From Acidimicrobiales bacterium (lineage in GTDB: Bacteria; Actinomycetota; Acidimicrobiia; Acidimicrobiales; VFJN01): a DNA stretch of 36,199 bases. Position 1 is the stretch's first letter, and the number at the start of each line of letters is the position of its first letter. Below are positions 1-6,723 of this stretch, one piece after another. The notes below the pieces were generated by a model. That model was given only the letters and a program-made list of their open reading frames with translations, had not been told where the DNA came from and ran no database searches. A program made the position numbers and the translations under genes. The stretch is taken from contig DATHJB010000002.1 of assembly GCA_035316325.1 (NCBI GenBank), forward strand, positions 1 through 36,199, written 5' to 3'.

Positions 1-58
1 TCGAACCCACGCGCTTCGGCTTAAAAGGCCGCTGCTCTGCCAGCTGAGCTACACCCCC
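1..58 (-). tRNA. tRNA-Lys(UUU), 3' end cut off by window edge
   Basis: Read on the minus strand, this begins with a GGGGGTG acceptor strand, then TA and a GCTC...GAGC D arm. The anticodon arm has loop CTTTTAA, giving anticodon UUU, and the T arm breaks off at GTGGGTTCGA at position 1. The closing pair of the anticodon stem is a G-A mismatch. The rest of the T arm and the 3' acceptor strand lie outside the window, so pairing of the acceptor stem cannot be checked. Confidence 0.93.
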
Positions 59-76
59 CGGAAGGGTCGGCCGTCC

Positions 77-82
77 ATGGTA
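77..82 (-). promoter_or_regulatory. possible -10 box for tRNA-Lys
   Basis: TACCAT on the minus strand lies 18 nt before the tRNA 5' end, about right for a start point roughly ten bases upstream of the mature tRNA. No convincing -35 is visible. Confidence 0.3.
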
Positions 83-203
83 GGAGGCGGTTCCACGAAC
101 GAACGACCACGCCTGGGTGAACCCGGCGTGACCACCCACCAGGTGTCGCACAGCGCGCTACGAGTCTTAACAAGAACGCGTGGTAAGGCTCGTTACCTCA
201 GAG

Positions 204-209
204 TAGGGT
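204..209 (+). promoter_or_regulatory. possible -10 box (TAGGGT) for the LPXTG gene
   Basis: TAGGGT fits the TANNNT consensus and would give a leader of about 70 nt before the ATG at 286. An in-frame ATG at 226 is nearer but would put extra polar residues before the signal peptide. Confidence 0.35.
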
Positions 210-285
210 GCCGGTCGCTGAGGTCATGGGGCCGGACAGGCCCATCTGTTGGGCGGCCCATGGGGCAGAAGGGAAGCAGGGGGAT

Positions 286-828
286 ATGAAGCGGCTTGTT
301 GTACTGGCTGTTGCGGTGATCGGCCTTGCGGCAGCATCGCCGGCGGCAGCGACCGAATACCCACCCGGTGACGACCTGATCACCGTCAGCGACGCCACCC
401 CGTGCCCCGGGCAGGCCTTCACGGTCGAGGCCTCCACGTTCGTGCCGGGCACCACCGTCACGGTCACGTTGCTGCCCGATGCCGTGCTCGGCACCCCGGT
501 GGCCGACGAGAACGGCGTCGTGACGCTCGACGTCACGCTGTCCGCCACCCAGGCGCTGGGCGAGGCGACCATCGAGGCCGAGGGCGCCGGTGAGGGCGAC
601 GTGCTGGTCCTGACCTCCACGGTCGACGTGGTGTCCTGCGACGAGGTGGCTCCGACCACCACTCCCCCGGTCACCACGCCGGGCGGTGGCGGCGGTGGCG
701 ACCTGCCCAACACCGGCTCCGACTCGACGATGACGCTGCTCAAGGTCGGCGGTGGGCTCGCCGCCATCGGTGGCGTGCTCGTGGCGCTGGCGGCCAGCCG
801 CCGTCGCCGCGGCGCCCCGGCCGTCTGA
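286..828 (+). CDS. LPXTG-anchored surface protein with signal peptide
   Basis: Small secreted protein of 180 aa, predicted to be covalently attached to peptidoglycan by a class-A-like sortase. Visible parts: a signal peptide (MKRLVVLAVAVIG..., probable cleavage after ASPAAA near residue 22), an extracellular beta-rich region of about 100 aa, a Thr/Pro/Gly linker (TTTPPVTTPGGGGGG), the sorting motif LPNTG at residues 140-144, a hydrophobic stretch and a C-terminal SRRRR anchor. The ATG at 286 is chosen because it starts a standard signal peptide and follows a G-rich ribosome binding site (GGAAGCAGGGGG); in-frame starts at 208 and 226 would bury it. Ligand or role is unknown, and no sortase gene is in the window. 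A strong hairpin terminator follows the stop codon. Confidence 0.85.
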   Translation: MKRLVVLAVAVIGLAAASPAAATEYPPGDDLITVSDATPCPGQAFTVEASTFVPGTTVTVTLLPDAVLGTPVADENGVVTLDVTLSATQALGEATIEAEGAGEGDVLVLTSTVDVVSCDEVAPTTTPPVTTPGGGGGGDLPNTGSDSTMTLLKVGGGLAAIGGVLVALAASRRRRGAPAV

Positions 829-850
829 TCCATCGTCTCGAACGACAACG

Positions 851-890
851 CAAGAGGCCCGGCACACCTACGGGGGTGCCGGGCCTCTTG
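851..890. terminator. bidirectional intrinsic terminator
   Basis: Perfect 15-bp stem CAAGAGGCCCGGCAC / GTGCCGGGCCTCTTG (851-865 with 876-890) and a 10-nt loop, followed by a TTTT run at 894-897 on the plus strand. It lies between two convergent genes and can serve both. Confidence 0.85.
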
Positions 891-916
891 GCGTTTTCGA
901 CCTCCGCTCGGCCGGG

Positions 917-2563
917 TCAGCCGGTGACCTGCTCCTTCGCCCAGCGGTAGTCGGCCTTCCCGGCGGGGCTGCGCTCGATGTGGTCGAGGAACAGCACGTC
1001 CTTCGGCAGCTTGTAGCGGGCGATGGAGCGGCCGGCGTGGTCGACGATGTCCTCGGCCGTCGCGGTGGCGCCGTCGGACAGCGTGACCAGCGCCACGACC
1101 TCCTGGCCCCAGCGCTCGCTGGGCCGGCCGACCACCACCACGTCGTGCACTGCCGCGTGGCCGGCGATCGCCCGCTCGACCTCCTCGGCGAAGATCTTCT
1201 CGCCGCCCGAGTTGATGGTGACCGAGTCGCGCCCGAGCAGCTCGACCTCGCCGCTCTCCAGGTGGCGCGCCCGGTCGCCCGGCACCGCGTAGCGGACGCC
1301 GTCGATCACCGGGAAGGTGCGGCCGGTCTTCTCGGCGTCGCGGAAGTAGCCGAGGGGGACCCAGCCCTCCTGCGCCAGCCAGCCCAGGCCCTCGTGGCCG
1401 GGGCCGAGGAGCTTGGTGAGGTCCTCGCTGACCACGACCGTGCCCGGCCCGGGGTTGAAGCGCCCGGTCGACACCGCACCGGCGGCCGACAGGTGGCTCA
1501 TCTGCGCCCCCGTCTCCGACGACCCCACGGAGTCCGACACGAACACGTTCGGCATCTGCGCCAGCAGGCGCTCCTTGATGGTCGGCGTGAGCGCGGCCCC
1601 GCCGTTGCCGACGGCGACGATCGAGCTGGTGTCGTAGTCGCCCCGCTCGAGCTCCTCCACCAGGGGGCGGGCGACGGCGTCGCCGACCGTGGTGACGGTG
1701 GTGGCGCGCTCGCGCTCGACCGTGCGCCACACGTCGACCGGGTCGAGCCGCCGGGTGTTCTCCTGGAAGACGATGGTGTTGCCGCCGTTGAGCCCGATGA
1801 ACGTGGCCCACTGCGCGGCGCCGTGCATGAGCGGCGGCAGCGGCATGAACTTGAGCGGCGACTCCAGCCCCGTGGCGGTGGCGGCGATCTCCTCGTACGA
1901 CTCGACCGGCTGCCAGGTGAACAGGTTCCGACCGCCCATGCACGACATGAACACGTCGTGCTGGCGCCACAGCACGCCCTTGGGCATGCCCGTGGTGCCG
2001 CCGGTGTAGAGGATGTAGAGGTCGTCGGGCGAGGGCTCGACGCCGGCCAGGTCGGGCTCGGTGGCGGCGATCACGCTCTCGTAGTCGACGGCGCCGGGGA
2101 GCAGCTCGTTGCCGGACTCGTCGGCCACCTGGACCAGCACGTCGAGGCCCGGGACCTTGTCGCGCACGGCGGCCAGGACCGGGGCGAAGGTGGCGTGGTA
2201 CACGAGGCCGCGGCAGCGGGCGTTGTCGAGCAGGTAGAGCAGCTCGTCGGTGACGTAGCGGTAGTTGACGTTGAACGGGCCGACCCGCGACTGGAAGGTC
2301 GCCAGCATCGTCTCGAGGTACTCGTTGCCGTTGTAGAGGTAGATGCCGACGTGGTCCTGGCCCGACTCGTGACCGGCGAGCTCGGCGCGCTCGGTGTGGA
2401 CGCCCAGGCCGCGGGAGCGCAGGTAGGTCGCCAGGCGGCGCGAGCGGTCGGCCAGGTCGGCGAAGCTCCAGCGCCGGTCGCTCCAGACCAGGGCGTCGCG
2501 GTCCGGCACGGCCGCAGCGACGGTGTCGAAGACCTTCGCCAGGTTGAACTGCGTATCGCCCAT
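917..2563 (-). CDS. acyl-CoA synthetase (AMP-forming, FadD family)
   Basis: Adenylates a carboxylic acid with ATP and transfers the acyl group to CoA; member of the ANL superfamily, 548 aa. The P-loop-like motif TGGTTGMPKG lies at residues 187-196, preceded by LYILY. The C-terminal catalytic lysine is in PAGKADYRWAK (about K536), and the GNGGAAL and SDSVGSSETG segments match the acyl-AMP pocket. The form LYILYTGGTTGMPKGVLWRQ resembles actinobacterial steroid or branched-chain FadD enzymes such as FadD19, but the substrate cannot be read from sequence. ATG 2563 follows a strong Shine-Dalgarno (GAGGGGGA); an upstream in-frame start would run through the operator. A 17-bp palindrome sits 22 nt before the start. 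Confidence 0.92.
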   Translation of the reverse strand: MGDTQFNLAKVFDTVAAAVPDRDALVWSDRRWSFADLADRSRRLATYLRSRGLGVHTERAELAGHESGQDHVGIYLYNGNEYLETMLATFQSRVGPFNVNYRYVTDELLYLLDNARCRGLVYHATFAPVLAAVRDKVPGLDVLVQVADESGNELLPGAVDYESVIAATEPDLAGVEPSPDDLYILYTGGTTGMPKGVLWRQHDVFMSCMGGRNLFTWQPVESYEEIAATATGLESPLKFMPLPPLMHGAAQWATFIGLNGGNTIVFQENTRRLDPVDVWRTVERERATTVTTVGDAVARPLVEELERGDYDTSSIVAVGNGGAALTPTIKERLLAQMPNVFVSDSVGSSETGAQMSHLSAAGAVSTGRFNPGPGTVVVSEDLTKLLGPGHEGLGWLAQEGWVPLGYFRDAEKTGRTFPVIDGVRYAVPGDRARHLESGEVELLGRDSVTINSGGEKIFAEEVERAIAGHAAVHDVVVVGRPSERWGQEVVALVTLSDGATATAEDIVDHAGRSIARYKLPKDVLFLDHIERSPAGKADYRWAKEQVTG

Positions 2564-2585
2564 CGGCGTTCCCCCTCGTACGAAA

Positions 2586-2602
2586 TCTGATGGAGCGTCA
2601 GA
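2586..2602. promoter_or_regulatory. palindromic operator, TetR-type
   Basis: TCTGATGGAGCGTCAGA is an interrupted palindrome (half-sites TCTGA...TCAGA, with G and C also symmetric inside). It lies 22-39 nt upstream of the acyl-CoA synthetase ATG, where a repressor would block the promoter. The form resembles TetR-family operators before fatty-acid or steroid degradation genes. No regulator gene is adjacent. Confidence 0.5.
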
Positions 2603-2639
2603 AACCGTAGTCGTCAGGGCGACATGGCCACGAGCGCGG

Positions 2640-2673
2640 CGAAGGGCCCCGGCGCGAAGCACGGGGCCCTTCG
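2640..2673. terminator. strong hairpin, probable terminator
   Basis: Perfect 12-bp stem CGAAGGGCCCCG / CGGGGCCCTTCG with a 10-nt loop, directly downstream of the minus-strand DUF2510 gene. There is no T run, which is common for terminators in GC-rich actinobacteria. Confidence 0.6.
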
Positions 2674-2691
2674 GCAGAACAACGTACCCGG

Positions 2692-3591
2692 CTAGCGGTT
2701 ACCGCCCACGGGTTGCGGTAGGAACTGCCCGGCTATCACCCCGCCGTAACCGATGACGCCGAGGATGGCGCCGATCGCGGGGCTGAGGTCGAACCCGTCA
2801 CCGCTGGCCAGCATCGCCAGCACGTGCCAGACGAGGAACAGGCCGGCAGCTCCGGCGGCGATGATCGAAGCCTGCGGGATCTTGGCCAGAGCCGGCAGCT
2901 TCGCGGCTGCGGCGACCGCACCGACGACCACCACCACGGCGAGCAGGCGGCCGAAGCCGGCGTACGACTTGAGCGCCCCGGGGGCGCCCTCCTCGTTGAA
3001 GTCGCCGAGGGGGGCCGACTCGCTGGTCGTGCCACCGAACTCGCCCAGGTCGACCGACGCCTTGAGGAAGTCGAGGGCGAACATCGAGGCGAGCACCAGC
3101 AGGGCGCCGATGCCGGCGACGATGAGGCCGATCGTGGGCGAGAAGCTGGCGCCCGAGCCGTAGGCGGGCGCCTGCTGGCCGTAGGCGTAGCCAGGCTGGC
3201 CGTAGCCCGGCTGCTGCGGCTGCTGGCCGTAGCCCTGCTGCCCGTAGCCCTGCTGCGGTGGCGGCTGCTGCTGGCCGTAGCCCTGCTGGCCGTAGCCCTG
3301 GCCCGACGGCGTCTGGCCGTAGTTCTGGGGGGCGTAGTTCTCGCCCGACGACTGCGCCTGGCCGTAGCCGGCGTCGGCCTGGCCGTAGCCCTGGCCCGAG
3401 GTCTGCTGCTGGCCGTAGCCGGCCTGCTGCTGAGCGCCGTAGCCAGCGGCCTGCGGCTGCTGGTTGGTCGGATCGGTGCTGCGGTTGCCGGCGGCGTCGA
3501 CCACGTGCTCGGACCACTGGGTGCCGTCGTGGTACCTCTGCGAGAACCGGCCGGACGGGTCCGCGTACCAGCCGGGGGTGACCTGAGACAT
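2692..3591 (-). CDS. DUF2510 membrane protein with YGQ-repeat region
   Basis: 299 aa, function unknown. Residues 6-35 (GWYADPSG...[12 protein letters not shown]) are a DUF2510 domain, a short W/Y-rich module common at the N terminus of actinobacterial membrane proteins. Residues about 45-150 are a low-complexity tract of imperfect YGQQ, GYGQ and QPQQ repeats with almost no charged or aliphatic residues. Four hydrophobic segments follow (near 152-175, 210-228, 235-257 and 272-293), separated by an acidic loop. The ATG at 3591 has an AGGAG ribosome binding site nine bases upstream. The repeat tract is likely disordered and could mediate self-association; that is inference from composition only. 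Confidence 0.8.
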   Translation of the reverse strand: MSQVTPGWYADPSGRFSQRYHDGTQWSEHVVDAAGNRSTDPTNQQPQAAGYGAQQQAGYGQQQTSGQGYGQADAGYGQAQSSGENYAPQNYGQTPSGQGYGQQGYGQQQPPPQQGYGQQGYGQQPQQPGYGQPGYAYGQQAPAYGSGASFSPTIGLIVAGIGALLVLASMFALDFLKASVDLGEFGGTTSESAPLGDFNEEGAPGALKSYAGFGRLLAVVVVVGAVAAAAKLPALAKIPQASIIAAGAAGLFLVWHVLAMLASGDGFDLSPAIGAILGVIGYGGVIAGQFLPQPVGGNR

Positions 3592-3741
3592 CGCGAGCTG
3601 CTCCTGTTTCCGTAAAGAGTCCGCCGAGTGTGAGCGACCCTAGCCCCCAACACGGCGTAGTCGATAGGTCACGTTCTCGCAGGTGCGCGCGGCGGTCACC
3701 CCCACACTCACTGCACGGGGTGGACCCTCGAGCGGCAACCG

Positions 3742-3747
3742 TAGGCT
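3742..3747 (+). promoter_or_regulatory. -10 box TAGGCT, probable leaderless start
   Basis: TAGGCT ends 9 nt before the ATG at 3757. There is no Shine-Dalgarno sequence between them, so the transcript is probably leaderless or nearly so. Confidence 0.5.
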
Positions 3748-3756
3748 CCCCAGCCG

Positions 3757-4725
3757 ATGCCGCAGTACCTGCCCATGAAGGCGACCACCGCGCGGTTGCC
3801 GGAGGGCGCCGACTGGACCTATGAGCTCAAGTGGGACGGCATGCGCGCGCTGTCGGAGGTGCGCGGCGGGGAGCTGCGCATCTGGTCGTCGAACGCCAAG
3901 GACGCGACCGTGTCGTACCCGGAGCTGGCCGTGCTCGCCGACGCGTTCCCCCTCGACGTGGTGCTCGACGGCGAGATCGTGGCGCTCGACGAGGCGGGGC
4001 ACCCCAGCTTCGGGCGCCTCCAGAACCGCATGCACATCACGTCGCCGGCCGAAGCCGCCCGCCGGGCCGCCGACGTGCCGGTCGAGCTGGTGCTGTTCGA
4101 CGTGCTGCAGGTGGGCGACCGACCCACGATCGGGCTCCCGCTCAGCGACCGGCGCACGGTGCTGCGGTCCCTGGCCGACGACCTCCCGCCCGGCGTGCAG
4201 GTGGCGGGGGTGTTCGACGACGGCCCGGGCCTGCTCGCCGCCGCCGCCCACCAGGGGCTCGAAGGGGTGATCGCCAAGCGGGCCGGCTCGGTGTACCGGC
4301 CGGGGAAGCGCACGGCCGACTGGGTGAAGGTGAAGGTGCAGCGGCGCCAGGAGCTGGTGGTCGGCGGTTGGGCCGAGGGCCAGGGCGAGCGCGCCGGCAC
4401 CTTCGGGGCTCTGCTGGTCGGCTACCACGACACGTCGGTGCCGGAGCGGCCCCTGCGCTACGCCGGCCGTGTCGGCACCGGCTTCACCGGGGCGACGCTG
4501 GCCGAGCTGCGCACGACGCTGGCCGAGCTGGCCACCGACCAGTGCCCGTTCACGCCGTCCCCGCCGCACCTGCGCTCCCGTGACGCCCACTGGGTGCGGC
4601 CGGAGCTGGTGGCCGAGATCGGCTTCGGGAACTGGACCGACGAGGGGCTGCTGCGCCACCCCGTGTACCTGGGGTTGCGCAACGACGTCGACCCCGAACG
4701 GGTCGTGCGCGAGCCGTCGCCGTGA
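3757..4725 (+). CDS. ATP-dependent DNA ligase, LigD-type ligase domain only
   Basis: 322 aa, seals DNA nicks through a covalent enzyme-AMP. The nucleotidyl motif I is YELKWDGMR with K25 as the adenylated lysine. Further motifs are DGEIVALD (motif III region), EGVIAKR (motif IV) and WVKVKVQ (motif V). The OB-fold region follows (ELVVGGW..., GALLVGY, YAGRVGTGF), ending with the usual RPELVAEIGF and GLRND segments. This matches the C-terminal ligase part of LigD, but there is no polymerase or phosphoesterase domain and no ku gene nearby. It may act in non-homologous end joining together with separately encoded parts, or in another repair route as proposed for LigC. A start at M7 (3775) is possible. 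Confidence 0.9.
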   Translation: MPQYLPMKATTARLPEGADWTYELKWDGMRALSEVRGGELRIWSSNAKDATVSYPELAVLADAFPLDVVLDGEIVALDEAGHPSFGRLQNRMHITSPAEAARRAADVPVELVLFDVLQVGDRPTIGLPLSDRRTVLRSLADDLPPGVQVAGVFDDGPGLLAAAAHQGLEGVIAKRAGSVYRPGKRTADWVKVKVQRRQELVVGGWAEGQGERAGTFGALLVGYHDTSVPERPLRYAGRVGTGFTGATLAELRTTLAELATDQCPFTPSPPHLRSRDAHWVRPELVAEIGFGNWTDEGLLRHPVYLGLRNDVDPERVVREPSP

Positions 4726-4787
4726 CGGCGGGCAGGGCCGCCGCCGCTACGCAACCACCCCGCTTCCGACACGGGCGGTGGGCGCCG

Positions 4788-4793
4788 TAGGCT
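4788..4793 (+). promoter_or_regulatory. -10 box TAGGCT, probable near-leaderless start
   Basis: TAGGCT ends 10 nt before the GTG at 4804 and shares the same GTAGGCTCC string as the box before 3757. Confidence 0.45.
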
Positions 4794-4803
4794 CCGATGC
4801 TGC

Positions 4804-5181
4804 GTGGAGCGCAATGACGGGGACTCCGTTCGGTTGACCGTGCCGGCGACGTCGGCGGCTGTGCGCATCGCCCGCGTCGGCGCGGCGGGGCTCGGCACCC
4901 GGTTGGGCTTCACGTTCAGCGAGGTGGAGGAGCTGCGCCTGGCGGTGGGCGAGGCGGCCGCCCAGCTGTGCGACGCCGGGCCCGAGTCGAGCCTGGTCGT
5001 CTCCTACGACATCGAGCCGAACGGCCTCCGGGTGACGCTCGCGCTCGACGGCGGCGCGGTCGTCCCGGCGTTCTCCGACCTGGCGGCCACCGTGCTCGAC
5101 ACCGTGGTCGACGAGTGGTCGCTCGACCCCGGCAAGTCGTCGGTCACCCTGCGCAAGGCCCCGGCCGACCACGACGACTAG
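4804..5181 (+). CDS. RsbW/SpoIIAB-like ATP-binding regulatory protein
   Basis: 125 aa, compact HATPase_c_2-type domain as in anti-sigma factor kinases. The N-terminal strand VRLTVPATSAAVRIARVGAAGLG and the helix FSEVEELRLAVGEAAAQLCDA match the start of the Bergerat fold; the C-terminal strand pair and DEWSLDPG..SVTLRK close it. In the N-box helix, active kinases have an Asn after EA..., but here it reads EAAAQL, so Mg-ATP binding or kinase activity may be reduced. No sigma factor or anti-anti-sigma gene is adjacent, so its partner is unknown. Start GTG 4804 is chosen for the -10 box just upstream. Confidence 0.7.
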   Translation: MERNDGDSVRLTVPATSAAVRIARVGAAGLGTRLGFTFSEVEELRLAVGEAAAQLCDAGPESSLVVSYDIEPNGLRVTLALDGGAVVPAFSDLAATVLDTVVDEWSLDPGKSSVTLRKAPADHDD

Positions 5182-5193
5182 CGGCGTCCCGGT

Positions 5194-5649
5194 TCAGCGA
5201 CCGGTGTGGCCGAAGCCGCCGGTGCCGCGCTGCGACGGCGGCAGCGTCTCGACCACCGTGAACTCGGCCTGCTCCACCCGCTGGATCACCAGCTGGGCGA
5301 TGCGGTCGCCCCGGCCGACCTCGTAGTCGGCGTCCGGGTCGGTGTTGACGAGCAGCACCTTCAGCTCGTCGCGGTAGCCGCTGTCGATCAGGCCTGGGGA
5401 GTTCAGGCAGGTGACGCCGTGGCGCAGCGCCAGCCCGCTGCGGGGCTGCACGAACCCGGCGTACCCCTCCGGCAGCGCGAGGGCCACACCGGTCGGCACG
5501 AGCGCCCGGCCCCCACCCCGCCGCAACCGCACGCCCTCCCTGGCGACCAGGTCGGCCCCGGCGTCGCCCTCCCGCGCGTACCCGGGCAACGGCAGTTCGG
5601 GATCGAGCACCAGCAACGGAACGGTCAGCACCCCGTGGTTCGTCAGCAC
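5194..5649 (-). CDS. dut: dUTP diphosphatase
   Basis: 151 aa, hydrolyses dUTP to dUMP and pyrophosphate, keeping uracil out of DNA and supplying dTMP synthesis; active as a homotrimer. All five dUTPase motifs are visible: GDAGADL (28-34), PRSGLALRHGV (69-79), GLIDSGYRDELKV (86-98), GRGDRIAQLVI (112-122) and the P-loop-like RGTGGFGHTG (141-150). The catalytic Asp is in GLIDSGY (D89). Start GTG 5649 gives a normal-length protein; a CACAAT box lies 6 nt upstream. It is divergent from orn with only 50 nt between them, and convergent with the RsbW-like gene. Confidence 0.96.
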   Translation of the reverse strand: MLTNHGVLTVPLLVLDPELPLPGYAREGDAGADLVAREGVRLRRGGGRALVPTGVALALPEGYAGFVQPRSGLALRHGVTCLNSPGLIDSGYRDELKVLLVNTDPDADYEVGRGDRIAQLVIQRVEQAEFTVVETLPPSQRGTGGFGHTGR

Positions 5650-5655
5650 CCCGCC

Positions 5656-5661
5656 ATTGTG
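5656..5661 (-). promoter_or_regulatory. possible -10 box CACAAT of dut
   Basis: CACAAT on the minus strand ends 6 nt before the dut GTG; no Shine-Dalgarno sequence is present. Confidence 0.35.
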
Positions 5662-5687
5662 GTGCCGTGAGAACGCACGACTTGGAA

Positions 5688-5693
5688 TAGGGT
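5688..5693 (+). promoter_or_regulatory. -10 box TAGGGT, leaderless start of orn
   Basis: TAGGGT is followed by exactly 6 nt and then the GTG at 5700, so transcription should begin at or beside the start codon. Confidence 0.55.
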
Positions 5694-5699
5694 CCCTAT

Positions 5700-6251
5700 G
5701 TGCTCGTGTGGATGGATCTCGAGATGACCGGGCTGGAACCCGCGAGGCACGTGATCGTGGAGATCGCCACGTTGGTCACCGACGACGAGCTCCAGATCGT
5801 CGCCAGCGGGCCCGACCTGGTGATCCACCAGCCGGCCGAGGCGCTCGCCGCCATGGAGCCGGTGGTGCGGGACATGCACACCCGCAGCGGGCTGCTCGAG
5901 GCGATCACCGCGTCGACGGTCACGCTGGAGGCCGCCGGCAAGGCCACCCTCGACTTCATCCGGACCCACGTGCCCGAGCCGCGCACGGTGCCGCTGTGCG
6001 GCAACTCCATCGGCACCGACCGCCGCTTCCTGGCCAGCTACCTGCCCGACATCGAGAACCACCTGCACTACAGGTCGGTCGACGTGTCGACGATCAAGGA
6101 GCTGGCCCGGCGCTGGTACCCCTCGGTGATCGACTCGGTACCCAAGAAGGCGACCACGCACCGGGCCCTCGACGACATCCTCGAGAGCGTCTCGGAGCTG
6201 CGCTTCTACCGGGAGAAGCTGTTCGTCCCGGTGACTGCACCACAAGTTTGA
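5700..6251 (+). CDS. orn: oligoribonuclease
   Basis: 183 aa, DEDDh 3'-5' exoribonuclease that degrades RNA fragments of two to five nucleotides, including pGpG, at the end of mRNA decay. Catalytic residues are visible as D6 and E8 (VWMDLEMTGL), D107 (CGNSIGTDRRFL), H154 and D159 (HRALDDILES). The length matches the E. coli enzyme. The start codon is GTG, at 6 nt from a TAGGGT box and without a ribosome binding site. The C-terminal part has the usual VDVSTIKELARRWYP and FYREKLFVP segments. Confidence 0.96.
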   Translation: MLVWMDLEMTGLEPARHVIVEIATLVTDDELQIVASGPDLVIHQPAEALAAMEPVVRDMHTRSGLLEAITASTVTLEAAGKATLDFIRTHVPEPRTVPLCGNSIGTDRRFLASYLPDIENHLHYRSVDVSTIKELARRWYPSVIDSVPKKATTHRALDDILESVSELRFYREKLFVPVTAPQV

Positions 6252-6262
6252 GGAAACACCTC

Positions 6263-6302
6263 TAATATTCCTTTGACGCAGTTGCCGCCCGTGTGGTGGC
6301 AT
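6263..6302 (+). promoter_or_regulatory. whiB7 promoter with AT-rich activator box
   Basis: A -35 TTGACG (6273-6278) and a weak -10 TGGCAT (6297-6302) are 18 nt apart. Immediately upstream of the -35 lies TAATATTCC (6263-6271), a rare AT-rich run in this genome. WhiB7 and WblC are known to bind AT-rich DNA next to the -35 with their AT-hook and activate with the primary sigma factor, including at their own promoter. The placement fits autoactivation. Confidence 0.55.
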
Positions 6303-6346
6303 CGCCTGCGAATGGCTGGATGACCCCCGAGGATGGAATCAGGACG

Positions 6347-6592
6347 ATGACTCGCAGCACCCTTCAACCGAGCCTCACGGCCGGTGCTGCGCGTCCTGGG
6401 ACCGACCGGGAGCGCGTAGCCCCCGCCCTGACGTTTGGTACGTCCCACGCCGGTTCCGGCGCGTTCGACTGCATTACGTCGATCGGCGCCGACCAGGCGT
6501 GGATGCAGGTGTGGAACCTCGACGCCAAGCCGGCGTACCCGGTCGCCCACACCGACCGAACCACTCCACGGCCTTTGGAGCGCTCACCCTGA
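6347..6592 (+). CDS. upstream ORF in the whiB7 leader (attenuator leader peptide)
   Basis: Candidate leader ORF of 81 codons starting at ATG 6347 after GAGGATGGAATCAGGACG; an in-frame ATG at 6320 would add nine codons. The peptide (MTRSTLQPSL...) has no family resemblance I recognise. What matters is position: its TGA (6590-6592) falls in the apical loop of an antiterminator hairpin, so a ribosome finishing it would cover the hairpin's 5' arm. Upstream ORFs that control whiB7/wblC by this logic are known in Streptomyces and mycobacteria. The start and real length are uncertain, the codon bias is weak for this genome, and only the stop position is strongly suggested by the structure. Confidence 0.5.
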   Translation: MTRSTLQPSLTAGAARPGTDRERVAPALTFGTSHAGSGAFDCITSIGADQAWMQVWNLDAKPAYPVAHTDRTTPRPLERSP

Positions 6593-6627
6593 GAAGGGAA
6601 AGAGCGCAAGGAACCTCCGAAGGCCGT
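6568..6627 (+). promoter_or_regulatory. antiterminator hairpin of the whiB7 leader
   Basis: ACGGCCTTTGGAG (6568-6580) pairs fully with CTCCGAAGGCCGT (6615-6627), 13 bp with one G-U. Inside it, CGCTC (6581-6585) pairs with GAGCG (6602-6606), and CCCT (6587-6590) pairs with AGGG (6595-6598) around a GAGA tetraloop. The 3' arm uses bases 6620-6627, which are also the 5' arm of the terminator, so the two structures exclude each other. Confidence 0.7.
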
Positions 6628-6649
6628 CGGGACAACCCGGCGGCCTTTT
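6620..6649 (+). terminator. intrinsic terminator in the whiB7 leader (attenuator)
   Basis: AAGGCCGTCGGG (6620-6631) pairs with CCCGGCGGCCTT (6636-6647), 12 bp with one G-U and an ACAA loop. It is followed by TT at 6648-6649 and a T-rich CTGATTCTT. It lies before the whiB7 start and in the same direction, so it should stop transcription unless the antiterminator forms. Confidence 0.75.
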
Positions 6650-6723
6650 CTGATTCTTGGACCCGATTCCGCATGCGCACCGAAACCTCACAGAAAAACG
6701 GAACCCAGCGAGGGGGAAGGGCA

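Noticed and set aside
3165-3460. CRISPR-like repetitive stretch
   Set aside because: The repeats are 12-15 nt, contiguous, degenerate and in frame with a protein (YGQ units), with no spacers.
6499-6723. Longer N terminus for the WhiB7-type protein, using starts upstream of 6724
   Set aside because: It would run through the terminator hairpin and T-rich tract of the leader; ATG 6724 has the only strong ribosome binding site.
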